From Calycina herbarum (Eukaryota; Ascomycota; Leotiomycetes; Helotiales; Pezizellaceae), in assembly GCA_001414485.1 (NCBI GenBank), contig LLEY01000034.1, forward strand, positions 62,001-126,000: 64,000 nucleotides of DNA, written 5' to 3'. Positions 44,625-57,466 of the stretch are shown here, one piece after another (position 1 is the first letter of the stretch; each line of letters opens with the position of its first letter). The notes under the pieces are model-generated. The model was not told the origin of the DNA, did not search any database, and saw nothing but the letters and a program-made list of their open reading frames with translations. Made by a program: the position numbers and the translations under genes.

Positions 44625-46310
44625 GAAGAGGAGTTCAGTGGAGAGCGGGAGGAAAAGTATATCTAGTCCGTTTAGTCCACTCACCGTCCCTGCTCCGTAC
44701 AAATACTTTAGGCAGGTGCATGTGAGTTCCATGACGGTGGTGATGGTGATGCGCTGTAAGGTATTGTATCATGGGTTCGTTCCTTCCCAGCCAAGTGGTT
44801 CATGTAGGTGTGGTAGAAGTAGAATACATTGCCCGGTAGTCAAGTACGGTAAATAGGTACCGGTACAATGGCAAAATGAAAGTAATGTCTATCATTGAGA
44901 CCCTGAGGCGCATCCCAACGCACCATAAATTGGAAATCCCATGGTTGACAGCACCACTACCACCACTACCACCATACACAACCCTTAATAATAGCTTCAG
45001 TACTCAGTACAGCTCCCTATCGATAAGTGCGCCTCGCCTCGGAGCCTCCCCTGCAACCCAACATCCGAGGTCCATTTAAATTTACTTCCAGAAACACTTC
45101 CGTCAGTCCCACTTGCTTCCACTGGACCTACTCGAGTAAGCTAGTCGAGTGGTTTCGTGGACGTGCTGACAGGACACGGAGAATTTGAGTTTTAAGCTTC
45201 CCTTCCTAGTGAGAGTTCAATTTCTGACGGCCTGGGAGAATGCGATCCGTCTGATGCCAAAGCAGAGGCCAACCTTAACCTTCTCTTCTAAACTGCTTCG
45301 GTCTCCGTCGACAACCTCCCTCTCGACACTTCACAACTCCGTCACTGCTCACTTATACCCTACTTCACTCTCACTCTCACTCTCACTCTCACCCCACCCC
45401 CACCTTATTCCCTTCTGGGCCTTGCCTTGCCTTGCCTTGCCTTGCCCTCTCGACGCCCTCACAGGCACATCACATCAACCTGGGAAACCGCTGACCCAGG
45501 TACAACCACACCGTCTTACCTGCCGCCCTCCACCGGCATCTTCCTTCTAGAAAAAAGTAAGCAAAAAGAGGAGTACCTGTTGGCAGTCGCTCCCGCCCAC
45601 GAACGCTGTTCCAGACTGCTCACTGCTCACTGCTCACTGCTCAAGCGAGCGAAGGCGCATTTGTCTCTGCCAGTGTCTCTGATCGATCTCTCTGATCTCC
45701 ATGTCTGCAAATCTTGAAGTACCAGCGACCGCCAGATCCTGCCAGACTCCCCGTCCACTTCACCGACCTGTATAGATCCTTCTGACGTATCTCTGTACCG
45801 GGTTGCCGTTTCCATTGCTAATTCGCCTTGCCAGCATTCTGCTCATCCTATCCAACCATCGAAGAGAAGGACGACCAAAAGTAATTCGATTCATAAGCCA
45901 AATCCCCCTGAACCATAACGCCGAGGAATCCCAAGTCAATTCAAATTACATCCATTTCTCCCACCAGCCCATTCACTCCACTTCCAAACACGGGGTCGAG
46001 TCACAAAGCAAAGAAGACGAAAGAATCAGAAGAATAAAACGCCCCCCAGAGTGCTGAAGTGTCGGTACCTCCGAGGATCCCCAAGTAGATATCAGTTCGC
46101 AGAGTGAGCACGGCCATCACCAGTATTACCCTGGAATTGTGGTTTCCAATTTAGAGTCGCTCCTGCCACCCTTCAAAATCACCACGGGACCAGACCTCTG
46201 GCACGCAAACTTCGTTTCTGGATGGATCGGCCCTTGCTATAGAACGCACCTCGCCCGCAGCAGCCTCGAGCTGCTGCTCACACCCATCCCATCTTGGCAT
46301 CGTTACGAGG
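44625..46310 (+). promoter_or_regulatory. Long pyrimidine-rich upstream region of the AreA-like gene
   Basis: About 1.2 kb before the ATG at 46311 is rich in C/T and contains simple tandems: CTCACT at 45360-45395, CCTTG at 45420-45450, CACTGCT at 45613-45645. Several short ATG-initiated frames (45185, 45427, 45803) precede the main start. This composition is typical of the long 5' UTRs of fungal regulatory genes. A transcription start cannot be fixed by eye. Confidence 0.4.
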
Positions 46311-48012
46311 ATGGAGGATGAGGCAAAGATACTGCCCAAGGGCTTCGTGGTAAATTCGGATCAGATTGGAGGGAGTATTGAGCGCATCGCAACCGAGCCC
46401 GTGGGGTTGGAAGACATCGCCAAACTCTGGAAAGGTAGCTCCGCAAAAAAGCCCTCCTCGCCCTTTCTAATCCCGTCATCCACGGTTTCCCCAGGTCTAA
46501 CCTATTCTTGACAGTATATACAACAACCAAACGGCGCTTACTCGATCCCACCGCAGAGCGTTTAGAGAATTACTGGTGGCGCATATGGGGAAGTCGACGC
46601 CGTCACTTGGATGCCGCTACGGTGGCATATCTCTTTGCCGAAATCTCCCATGGCCAGACTTTCGTCCCTCTTCGCGGTCCTCCTAATCGTGATGAAGGAA
46701 CTCCGCCATCGGTATGATTGCCCGCGTGCTTTACGCCCATTTCCATGCCATTCCGTACTGAATTTTGGATTTGTAGAAGAAGAAAGCCCAATTGGTCATA
46801 GAAGCATCAAGTGCCACCGATTTACAAAGACCTCCTCCACGGCCGACGAGGCATAATACCAGCTCGTCTTCCAATTTATCCAGACCGCCAACTGTCATGC
46901 CACATCCAATATTGAAGAAAACCAGAGGCCCTTCAACCACAGGGCCACGTCCCACAGCCCGATTCGTCTCACCACATGAGTCCGAACAAGAGACCGAGCC
47001 TGTTTCGTCTGCTGGTTCAAATTCCCATGTAGTCGTACAACCCCCTTCGTCCGTCGGTGTAGAGAATACGAAGGCGGACAAAAAGTCATCTGCAACGACC
47101 AGAAAGAAACCTGGATTCGTTGCCACAAGCGCTACGAAGAAGAAACGGCCAGTGATGCCTCGGCGACAAAGCTCGCAAACATCACAAGTCTCACAGGTTT
47201 CAAATACATCCTCGGTAGCTGGATCACCAGCCTCTATGCAATCTCCCGCCCAGAGAACGCTTGCAGACCTAGGTATAGCACGCGGCAAGAAGGCTGCACC
47301 CTCGAGATTTCAAGAGAATTTCTCACCGGTATATCGATCGCCAGCCGCGAATCCGGGGTCGAGAGGACCGGCTGAATCCAAAGGCGGAGAGTCGAAACGA
47401 TCCTCGCCAAATAAACCAGCCACTAAGGAACAAAAGGTTCGACATGAGGATTCCATGGTGGAAGAATTGATTCCGGCCATTTCCAATACATCGTCGTCCT
47501 CGAGTTTAGGTCAGAAGCAGAGAGGAGAATCGCAGTCTAATGGTTCTAAGGAATCAAGAAGGGAGAGTATCGAAAGGCCCAGTAAATCTTCCCAGAACCC
47601 ACCGCCTCTAGCCCGGACGCTATCAGAAAGCTATCGGACACATACATCTGAACATCGACTCGGGAATAGAGAAGGCAATAAAAGCTCCGCGAGCATAGCA
47701 CCAACACTTACCGCCGTAACTGTAGGCGCACAACTCGCACTGGGGACCTCGATACCGGATGAGCCAGTCGAGAACCAGAAACCTTTTCCGTCGGCGAGGG
47801 AGAAAGGAAAAGGAAGAGCGAGTGGTGAACATCGACAGGAGGATGTATTTTCCAAGAGACCAGTTCAGGGTAGTAGTGGTTCAGCGACCTCGGAGTACTC
47901 GGGTAGTTTGGCAAGGAGTAAGAGTCAACTTACCTTGTTGTTGGAGAAGGATCAGAAGGATAGGGCGAAGAATGAGGGGAAGAGGAGTCCGAATGGGAAA
48001 CAGCGGTCGTAG
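46311..48012 (+). CDS. AreA GATA-like N-terminal domain (DUF1752) protein
   Basis: Exons 46311-46434, 46515-46711 and 46777-48012 join in frame (introns 80 and 65 bp; GTCTAAC branch in intron 1) to 518 residues. Residues about 32-95 form the DUF1752/GATA_AreA domain: LEDIAKLWKVYTTTKRRLLD, RLENYWWRIWGSRRRHL, YLFAEISHGQTFVPLRGPP. That segment is found at the N-terminus of the nitrogen regulator AreA and in a set of fungal proteins without the zinc finger. The remaining 420 residues are disordered, Ser/Pro/Lys-rich (KKKRPVMPRRQSSQTSQVSQ), with basic runs that suggest nuclear location. No GATA zinc finger is present, so DNA binding is not shown. A role in nitrogen or nutrient signalling is possible by family only. 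Confidence 0.8.
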
Positions 48013-51000
48013 GGAAGATGTGTGGGTATATGATCGCTGGTCATACCTTTTTAGAATCGGGGAAGGGGAGAAGAATCTTGCACACTACTCACCTTGCATA
48101 TAGTGCTTTATAGGTGTGGGATGAATTCGGAAGATAGGTAGCAAGTACCATGGAGGAGACGAAACAAAAAATACATTTAGACTGATTTTGACAACTAGCA
48201 AGCTTTGCATGCAAAAAATCGGCGCAATACTGGGGAGTGTGTATATGGGTGCACTTTAGTGGGATGATTTTTTTTGGGCATTTCCGGAGGGTGTTTTTTT
48301 CTCAACTTGAACAAACTTGGCTTGTAAATAGATGGCATGCATGGCGGTTTCTTCACTCTTCTTCTTGGGAGTGTTGTTTATATATACATACATGGTCTGC
48401 CTCCCTATCTGGTGATGGGGGAATGGGTAGTGTAAATATTAATTTTTCTATATGGAAATATGGATTTGACGATGGTTTTTACTTTTTTGTGACGGATGAT
48501 CTGAATTTGGATTGGTCGGGTCGGGTCGAGGTGAAGTGAAGTGAGTGTTCTCTTCTTTTTGGTCACTCACCTTGGTTGGGGAATCCAAAGCACTCCAACC
48601 AAGGGTCTCTCGTCTAGTCTTTTTTTTTAAAAAAAAGAAAATTTCTCTCCCCTTTCCCAAATTTAGATTGCGTGATGGGGATCTTGAGGATCGATCCCTT
48701 GGGAGTATTTTGTTGGGAAGGTTGGGAAAGTTGGGAAGGTTTGGAGATTTTGGAGATTTTGGAGATTTTTAGGTAAGGGGTAAGGGGTGAGGGGTGAGGG
48801 GGTTTGTTGATAGGTACCATTATATCACGAAAGGGAGAGGGGAAAATGAATAGACGGTTTAAATCCACTTTTCTTGGCGCCTTGTGGGGAGTTGAGTGTT
48901 GGGGGTGAGTGTTGTTTTGTTGGGATGGGGAGGGAGTGTCTTGTGGTTGAATATCCTTTTTTCGTATCGTAGACGAAGGGGGAGGGGTTCGTTCGGGTGT
49001 TGAAGAGGTGTGTGTTTTGTTGTCGGAAAGAAAGGTTGCTGACTGTCGCAATCACTTTTCTCTTCTTCTAGTGATGGAAACGAACGAATCAAGGGTTTAA
49101 GATGGAGGTATACTCCTCGACTACCTATCTATTGAGGCTTCTTTTAATCTTAATTAACGATCGTTGGTTTTCTGGGATTAGCGAGGAAGAGAGGTTGGGA
49201 AGGACTGATATGATGTGAGATCTTGATTTGGATGTCATGGTTGATGTTTTGGTTTGATGGGTGGGAATAGAGGGGTGAGTGGGTGGGTTTTTTGTAGTTG
49301 AGTTTGAAGTGGTGAGGAGGGATGGGAGTGGAGAGAGAGGGGAAAGGAGAGAGAGGGGGTTGGGGTGGGATGAAAGGTAGTGGTGAAGTGAAATAAATTA
49401 AGGCTATGTTTTTCTTTCTTCAATTTTAGAACTTGGGATAGTGGCTTGAAGAATTTAAAGAAATCTTAGGTAACGAGTAGGGAGGAAATTCAGATAGCAT
49501 CCTGTGATCCTTTTCAGTCTTGATCTAGTGGTAGGGAATTGGGTTGAGAGTTATGCTATGTATCTCAAAGTCAAAAACATGGAGATGGGGAAAGTTCAGT
49601 AAATCAAACAGTCATCTCAAGTTTCCATGGTGTGGGGCTTGTGGATAGTGTAAGTGTGTGTTGCGGGGAGGAAGAGATACTGTTTTGAGGGGTTGGACAA
49701 ACTAATTTCTCTATTCTTGTTTCTTCGGAGGGAAGAGTTAGGGTTTTGTTGTTGTCGAAACGAAAACTACTGTCGAAATCGCTTGCCAAATACAGAAAGT
49801 TTTATTGCTAAAACACTGTTTCCTTTGTATATGTTCTCTTGTCTTCTATCTAAACCTTGTAATGTAGCCATTTAAAGTTTTTTCTGCCCGATTCAATCTA
49901 GTGGCAAGCCAATATATCTGAAGACTCTGATGCATATGATGGATGTTGGTGGCAGTGTACCCTCGTGGATTTCCTCGATTTCGGTCGTTTATATATGGAG
50001 CTACTATTTCCCATGTATAGTTTTGCCCTAACTGGAGCTGTCGCGCTCTCTCGCTCAGTGCCTAACGAATGAGGCATTGTAGAATCCTCAGTAGCTAGCT
50101 TGCTTCTTCTTCACTATTGGCGCTTTATTTATCAACAGGTAAAGGGACAGGGGTGAAGTAAGTACTGTAATTCTGGGATAAGTTTGAGAGGGAATTTGAG
50201 GTAAGGTAGTTAACCTTAATTTGTAAATTCTCCTTTTTCTTATCAACGTACCCCGAGGTTCTATTCTATTCTATAGTTTTTAAATACTATTTCGCTCTCT
50301 CTCTCTTTCTCGCAGTGGGCGCCGTTCCTTACTCAAAATTAATATTTTCTACAGTCGTAACACCTACTTCCTTGACTAAAATCTTCTCCACCACCTCTCG
50401 AGAACGAATATAATGTGTGACCTACACAGGATTGTATGATTGAAAATGAGTAGGTGATTTCTGGTTTTGAGTAGAAAAGAGTGGTGTTTTGTTGTCGACA
50501 GTAAGGGCGTTGTCAATGTCGATTCCAGAGGGGGAGGTAAAATCGGATGAAGGGGAATAATAGGAGAGGGTCGGTTTGTGAGGGGTGGTTTTGAGCTTTA
50601 AGTGGCAACATGGATTGTGAAGCTCAGTGGAAAGAGAGAGGGGAACTCTTGATCCCTGTGCATTTTCCTGATGTTGATGTGAGTGTTAGGGGAGTTCGAA
50701 TTTCCCTATTTTACAAAACAGTTAGAAGGGGATAAAGGGTATTATAGAGGGGTAAGCTGTTAATGGGGCTGGGTTGAGCGAAGGTGTGTTGAAGTCTAGT
50801 GTAGGTAAAGTGAAGTGGAATGAGTATAATTTATATGAACCTACGCAGCAGAAATTATCCAAATTCTCAAGTTTTGTTTCTTTTATAACCCTCTTTGATA
50901 TCTCCCCTTTGTACGCAGATTCCTAGTAAGTTGAACAAATGTAAAAAAGGGCAGGGGGGGGGTTAAAGATGAGTATATATGGATTTCAACGGGAATTCTT

Positions 51001-51656
51001 ATGAAGCAGGAATTGCAAAGAGCCGCCTCCAGTTGATTGGTGGAGATACAGTGGTGAGAAAAATGAAGGTTTAGGAAGTTAGTGAAGCTTGTAAAGTTGC
51101 TAGGACGGGATTTAGCTTCTTGATTTGGTTCTAAAAGAGAGTTGAGGAACAAGCGGTAGAAAGGGTATAAAAAGAAGAGGGGGCTTTTGCCGTTAAAAAG
51201 AATGTTACTGTCGTTTATGGTATGAGCCTTTGTAGAAAGACAATGGACGTTGGGAGGAGAAGTTGGGATGAGGGCGGAAAGCGGGAATGAAGTACCTTAC
51301 TCGATATTCCGTGTTCTCCGTTCCGTACAAGATTCTATTTTGAGAGAGGGTCAACGAACTCCCAATGTACGCGGGGTAACGATGCTGAGCTCGTTGGTAA
51401 AGAGAAGAAGGTGGGATGGTTTAGTAGAGGTTTAATAGCTAAATCTAAGGGTGAAGTTAGGTTGTTAGGGGGGTGGTGTGGAGATGAATGTGATGGAGGG
51501 AGATGAGGAGAAGCGAAGAAATTAAAGTAAAAGGTTTTTCCATAAAATTGGTTCTCTATTTTTAATGAAGATAAGTTTTGAAGACGACAGAAAGCATTGA
51601 ATAAACGAGTTTCTAGATCGTGAGTTTATTTTTTAGGCTTTGAAGGTATATATATA
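48013..51656. other. Gene-poor region, purine/pyrimidine-biased
   Basis: 3.6 kb without a supported gene. Strand-biased tracts (G/T-rich on plus from 48480 to 49400) create low-complexity frames on the minus strand, rich in Pro, Ser and Thr. Simple repeats occur at 48722-48768 (GTTGGGAAG, then GGAGATTTT units). Nothing resembling an RNA gene was found. Confidence 0.35.
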
Positions 51657-54600
51657 TTTGACTACTTATATTTATTTATTTATTTATTACTATTTAACGT
51701 CAAGCGGAGTCTAGCTCGCGTGGGCTAGGTCCTAAAAGAGTCCTAAAATAGGGCAAATGACGCTAGGGGGGTGCCCTAGGCTATAGGGGGTGTAAACGAA
51801 AGAGCTAATTTACAAGAGGCAATTTAAAGAGAAGCTCCACTTTCGGAACAGCTCTTATTCTTAATCAGTTTTAGAACCAGGGTAAAACAAAGGAGATATA
51901 TAATAAATAGAAAAGAAAAAGGAAAAGAAAAGAAGGCCTGTCTATCTAGAGAGACAGATCTTAGTATAGAATATAGTCTTAAAGTAGACCTAGCTAAAGA
52001 GCTCCTTATAGTGAAATCCAAAGAGTAGTTAAGAGTTCTTCTTAGCCTTAGCTAATAGCTTAGAGCCTTTGTTATTTACTAGCCTCTAAAAGAGTAGGTA
52101 GAACTAGGTCTTAGCCTTCCTATACTTACAGTTTCTTAAATTAAGTAGCGAGTTAAAGTAAAAGAAGCGAAGATAGTAAGTAGTAAAGTCTCTATGTCTA
52201 GAACGAGTAGTAATTAAGTAAGCAAGGACCTCTCTTGGTAACTAGAGAGACTTAGGCTTTAAGAACTAGGTATAGAGCCCTAGGTCCTTATAATTAGCTA
52301 GGAGTGTAGTATTCTAGAGCTTTCTTATAAGCTAAACCCCTCTCTCCTTTACCTCTCTCTTAAGCGTAGCTATATAGAGTAAAGATAGGGAGTCAGGAGG
52401 AGGAATCTACGCTGCTCTTCTTACAGCTTTGTCTACAATCTTATTACCGAGGATACCTATATAGCTAGGACACTACCTTGTCTATATTTTCCTAGGGTAA
52501 GATTAAGCTAATTCGTTAACCTTGTTAAAGGTTTCTTATAAGGTGCTACAGGACTAGTAGGTCAACTATAGTATAGCTTTAAGGTTATTAAGGTAGATCT
52601 AGCACTTTCTAGCCAAAGGCTAGAAAGGGGAGTCTAGGGCTAGTTCTAGGCTATGTAGAGCAGCTCTAGCCTCTATATTATATATCTCTAACCCCTTACT
52701 AAACGAGAAGATCTTAGTATTAAGAATAGCCCCTACTCTTGTTAAGTATACGCCTCTACTAGTACTCTTATTATCTAAGCAAGAGCTATTAGTAAATACT
52801 ACTAGGTTAGTAGAAGGAACTGTAGATAGGAATTCAAGGAATTTAGTTTTAAAAGAGCTCTTATCTCTACCAGGGTTAGGTCCTACTACTTCTAGGAGGC
52901 GGGCTTAGCGGTTAAACCCCCTGTCCTACAGAGGGTCTTAAATAGAGTCGATCTCTTCAAAGAGAGAGAGGGCTCTATAAGAGCGGTAAATAAGCCTAGC
53001 TTTAGAGCTAGGGTTATTTATACATCGTTTAAGCGGGTAGGCGGGGTCTAGCTATCGGATCCGGGCTTCTAATACCTTACTTCTTATTATAAGAGCAATT
53101 TCAGAGGCTAGGAGGCTAGATTCTATAAGGAGTACCGAGGTAGGAGTAGTCTTGTATACTAGGAGGATAATCCTAGTATACTTAGCTACTACTCTGTCTA
53201 AAAGAGTTAGGTAACGGCTAATTCAGTTGTTTATAGTCTCTTCTTTCTTAGCTCTAGCTCGTCTAGGGAACCAGGTCTCGCTTCCAAAGTAGGCGATTGA
53301 TAAGACATAAGCAGTAGTAGCTTGTTTCAGCAGGTAGGGGGGAGAGCCTCGTATTATATTTATTATCCCTTTTAAGGTATTAGCTACTAGCGTAGCCTTA
53401 CTTATTATTCTTTTAACATAGTTGTAGAAAGTAAGACAGGGATTAAAGAAGATACTAAGCTATCGAAGCTCTTGTATTAGCTCTATTGTTCTACTTCCTA
53501 CTTTAATAGAAGAGGGAGAGCGGATACCTCTTTCTTTTTACTTTCTTTTATAAGAAAAGTGGATAAGTTTAGACTTCTCCGCGTCGAAGGTAATACCCTC
53601 GTCTATACTCTACTCTAACGTACTAGCTACCTGTTTTATAAGGACCTTAATATTCCCTAGCTTAGTAGGCTCAAAAGCAAGTAATCTAATATCGTTGACA
53701 TAGCTAAACCTTTGTAGTACTAGGAAAGAGCCTACCCCTAAGGTAAAGAGTAGCTAGATATAGAGTATAAAGAGGATCGGCGAGATAGGCGAGCTCTAAG
53801 GTAGACTATATTAAAGAGGAGTAGATGTACCTATTTCTCTGTCTAGCTTTACTTTAATAGATCTATTAGTTAGGAAGGAAGTAACCTATGCTATAAAGCT
53901 ATACAGCTATCCTTACTCCCTTAGTCTCTTAATTAGACGGCTAGGGAGTACTACGTCGAAGGCACCCTTGATATCAAGCGTAAGAAGGAAGGCCTCCTGT
54001 TTGTCTACGAGTGCCTTCTCTATATCGAAGGTAAGGCAGGTAGTAAGGTCTATAGTAGCTCTTAGAGAGAGGGCCCTGAACTAGTTTAGCCTAAGAATAG
54101 AGTGCTTAATAGCTATCTAGGAAACTCTCTTTATAAGAAGCCTTTCTAGCCCCTTTCTTAGGACTAAGAGTAGGGAGATTAGACGATATACTTAAGAGGA
54201 CGACTTATTCTTCTTATTAGACTTTAGAATAATAGCGATAATAGTAGTCTAGAAGATCTTCGAGTAGAACCCTATCTTAATACACCTCTTAAACAGAGAG
54301 TACTAGGTACGAAATCTGGTGCTAGGCAGCCTTAAAGACCCCTATTACTAGCTTATCCTCTCCTAGTGTAGTAGAAGTCTTTTCTAGAACCGATTCTTCA
54401 ACCTCGCGAAGAGTAAGAGCTGCTTAGAGAAGAGCACGTGTAGAGGTGGTTAGGGTATTAGTTAGTATATCCTCTACTTTAGCCTTATTTGTAAGTAGCT
54501 CTTATACTAGGATCTTCTGCTTCTCTTGAGTAGTAAAGCCTAGCTGGCTAGTCGAGTCTCTTAAGAGGGAGGACTTGTATACCCTAGTACTCTGGTGCTA

Positions 54601-57466
54601 TTTATAAATCTTAAATATATCCTTGTTCTTCGTAGCTTTGTCGACTAGGCTACGGAAATGCTCTCTCTTTGCCTTTCGGATCTCATGTCTAAGAGCCCTC
54701 TGAAGAACTTTCACAGCCTCTAGGCTGGCTTTAAGCCTCTAAGCCTTCCTAGCCTTGGCAGCCGTAGATTGACACTTCTTATTCTACTAGAGATGTCTAA
54801 ATCTATGCCCTCGGCCTCGCTTAGTACTACTAAGATACGCACTATGTATACACTTAATAATAAATCCTGCTAAAGCCTCTAGCGATTCTGTGTCCGGCTA
54901 CTCTAGAAGCTTGAATAGCTATTACTCTTCTAGCTTTCCCTGTAGAGCTATCTTAAAAGCTTTAACGTCGAGAGTACTAAGTTTTAGAAGGGGATTCTTC
55001 TTAGCTAGGCCTCTAACGCACGGCAGGCGAGTAAGAGCTAGAAGGTGATTAGAACTATACTTAAAAGTAAGGTTAACCTCTGTAGCTGCCTCTCTCTAAT
55101 AGAGGTTACTAGAGTAAAAGGCTAAATCGAGAGTGTTACCGAGGTTATGTGTTTATATACTAGGAGAGGTAGTAAGCTATAGCCCTCTATCCTCTATCTA
55201 GTCGATAAGTAAGAGTGCTTGAGCACTCTCCTAGCCTAGGAAGTTAGGTTACTAGAGCTGGCTCTTTAGATTAAAGTCCTCAGCTAGAAAAAGGTTTATT
55301 ATAAGAATGTGTTAAGAGCCGAGGATAAGGCTAACAGCCTCCCCTGCTCTCTTAGCACCTATAGAAGCGTTGTATACGTTAAGAATATGTAATATATAGC
55401 CTTAAGAGAGTGTAATCTCGACGTAAATAAGATCTCGGTATTTAAGCGAGAGGGCGATAGAGGTCTACTAGCTTATAAGAATGCTAGCCTCTTTTCGTAC
55501 GAACGTGAGTGCTCTAGGAGACTTGATATTCTAGTTATATATAGGCGTAAAGTAGTCGTAGTTCGAGTAGCGCCTTATAATCTAACGGCTGATCTACTTT
55601 CAGTAGATATATAGCTCCTGGATAAGTACTATATCGACTCGTTCGGAGTGGGCTAACTGTAGTACTAGCTCCTAGTACTTGATAGACTTATGTATATTGA
55701 TTTATAGGACTTAGAGGTAGTAGTGTTTCGAAAACCCTTGTCTACTTATACTGAGGTAAAGGGGTTAGTATCCGGGGTTCTCTTTCTAGGGAGGTCGTAG
55801 TATACCTCTTCTGTTATAGTAGTAGTAATAGAACTATTAGCCCTTTATAGAATTATATTCGCTAGTGTAAGCGGGCTATCTATACTAGAGCTAGGGATAG
55901 GGAGGTTCTGTAGAGTAGTAGAGAGGTCTATTTCTATGTCTAAGTTCTTATAAGAAGAGTCTTCCTCTCTCCTTATCTATATCTTAGTATATACTTACTA
56001 AATAGTCCTCTTATTCTCAGTTAAAAGGGCGTGTCCCTGATGCCTTTGGTCTAAGCTGGCACTTAGGGTCGTCGGAGGCGTAGGAGCCTCTATAGTATAG
56101 ATACTTCAGTTTATACTAAGAGTGTCTAATATACCTAGAGTAGAAGGCTTTAGAGTGTTTAATACTACTACATAGGCGGCATCGCTGGTTCTTGCTACAG
56201 TTCCTTAAGTTATACCACATCTAGTACTTAGAGCACTATGTAATAGTAGAGACTTTAGAGAGGCGTTTAAAGAAGGTTCTTCTTCTAAGAAGAGACGTTA
56301 TATTAGAGATAGTATAAGAGGCCCTAACTTCCTCTTCTTTGAAGAAAATAATCTAGGAGGTATAGTATAGCCTATTAGAGAGAGAGCTAGTAGCTATGTT
56401 AACCTTTATAGGTACTACTCTGAGTCGCTCTTCTATAGCTATAGCTACTATTCTAGGTGTAGTAGAGGTAAGAGACGATATAATCGCCTCTTTTTTATTA
56501 ATTTCAACAGTTTCTATACTTCGAGGGACCCCTAATAAGCGGAAAACTGCCTAGTCTTATAAGGCCTCTATTTTCGCTATAGAGAATAGAGTTTGGATAG
56601 ATACCCTCTTTATTAATAAAAGAGTATCTAGGGCTTCTTTGCTTTTAGGAATAATAGCAAATCTAGAGTTAACTGAAAGTACCTCTTATATAAGCTCTTT
56701 ATAGCCTATTTTCGAGTTGTAAAGTGTAAGGAAGATAGCCTAGGCGGAGTGTTTCCTTTCTAGAGAGTCTATAGGCAGTCGGATAAAGACCCTAAGGTTA
56801 GGTTTAGCTAGGAAGCTCTTATTCTTCTTTGGCTTTAAAGTGCTGAGTAAGGGATATAGAGGTAGAGGTGGTGTTACTGTTACTATTGCTGTTGCTGTTG
56901 CTGTATTTTCAGGCGCTAAGGCATTCTTCGTGGTCTGTGCGTATGAAAATTTTCCTATAAGATCTAGAGAGGGGGAAGGAGTTGTCGAGGACGTAGGGCC
57001 GCCTCTGTACGTAGCAGGGAGGGTTTTCAGAGCCGAGGGTAGTTGGGGGGTTTCCCCTGAGGTGTAAGCCCGGTGGAAGGCCAGGCTGAGGTCAGCGACC
57101 TGGGTATAGAAGGCCCTGAGGTAGGGTAAGAGGTCTGGGGGGGCTTTGTCGAGGGCAGTGCTTAGGTGGTGGTCGACAGCTTCTGTAGTACCCCCAAAGA
57201 ATATTTGGCCTGTAGTACTACGTTCTAGAGCTTTGGAAGTCCCGGAGACGAAGTGTTGTTGGATGTTTGGGAGAGGGGGGATTGGGCGTACTCCCCCCTT
57301 TCCAAGGCCCCTTCTCAGAGGCGTAGGCGAGGCCGGAGGCCTCCTTGGAGGAGTCTCCATGGAAGGAATTCAGCTTATTAAGCGAGAGTAAGAGAGATCG
57401 AGCGTTTTAGAACAAAAAATTCGGTCTACGAAAAAAGGTGTGGATGAAGTCGTTTGACTACTTATA
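51657..57466 (-). mobile_element. Tad1-type non-LTR retrotransposon (LINE)
   Basis: The element is 51671-57452 (about 5.8 kb, minus strand), flanked by a 14-bp target duplication TTTGACTACTTATA at 51657-51670 and 57453-57466. The 3' end is a (TAAA)n tail (51671-51689 as TTTA on plus). ORF1 (gag) starts at 57360; a zinc-knuckle region lies near 56100-56250 (RCRLCSS, KCQLRPKASGTRP). ORF2 relics follow: AP-type endonuclease near 55750-55000, reverse transcriptase with YVNDIRLLAF (normally YADDI) near 53670-53710, and RNase H near 52500-52810 (VVFTNSS, IEARAALHSLELAL). RNase H plus endonuclease fits the Tad1 clade. ORF2 is full of stops; the 5' 700 bp is much less damaged. Confidence 0.92.
56740..57360 (-). 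pseudogene. LINE ORF1 (gag-like), 5' part open
   Basis: A 206-codon open frame starts at the first ATG after a 92-bp 5' UTR. It is Pro/Thr-rich at the start (METPPRRPPASPTPLRRG), with a helical middle (ALDKAPPDLLPYLRAFYTQV) and a basic segment. It stops at 56740 in the AT-rich part, beyond which ORF1 sense continues to the zinc knuckles. In a live element it would coat the RNA. Confidence 0.75.

Noticed and set aside
48545..49100. Pro/Ser/Thr-rich minus-strand frames and a plus-strand frame ending in repeated GDF
   Set aside because: They come from G/T-biased simple repeats (GGAGATTTT units); no plausible start or domain.
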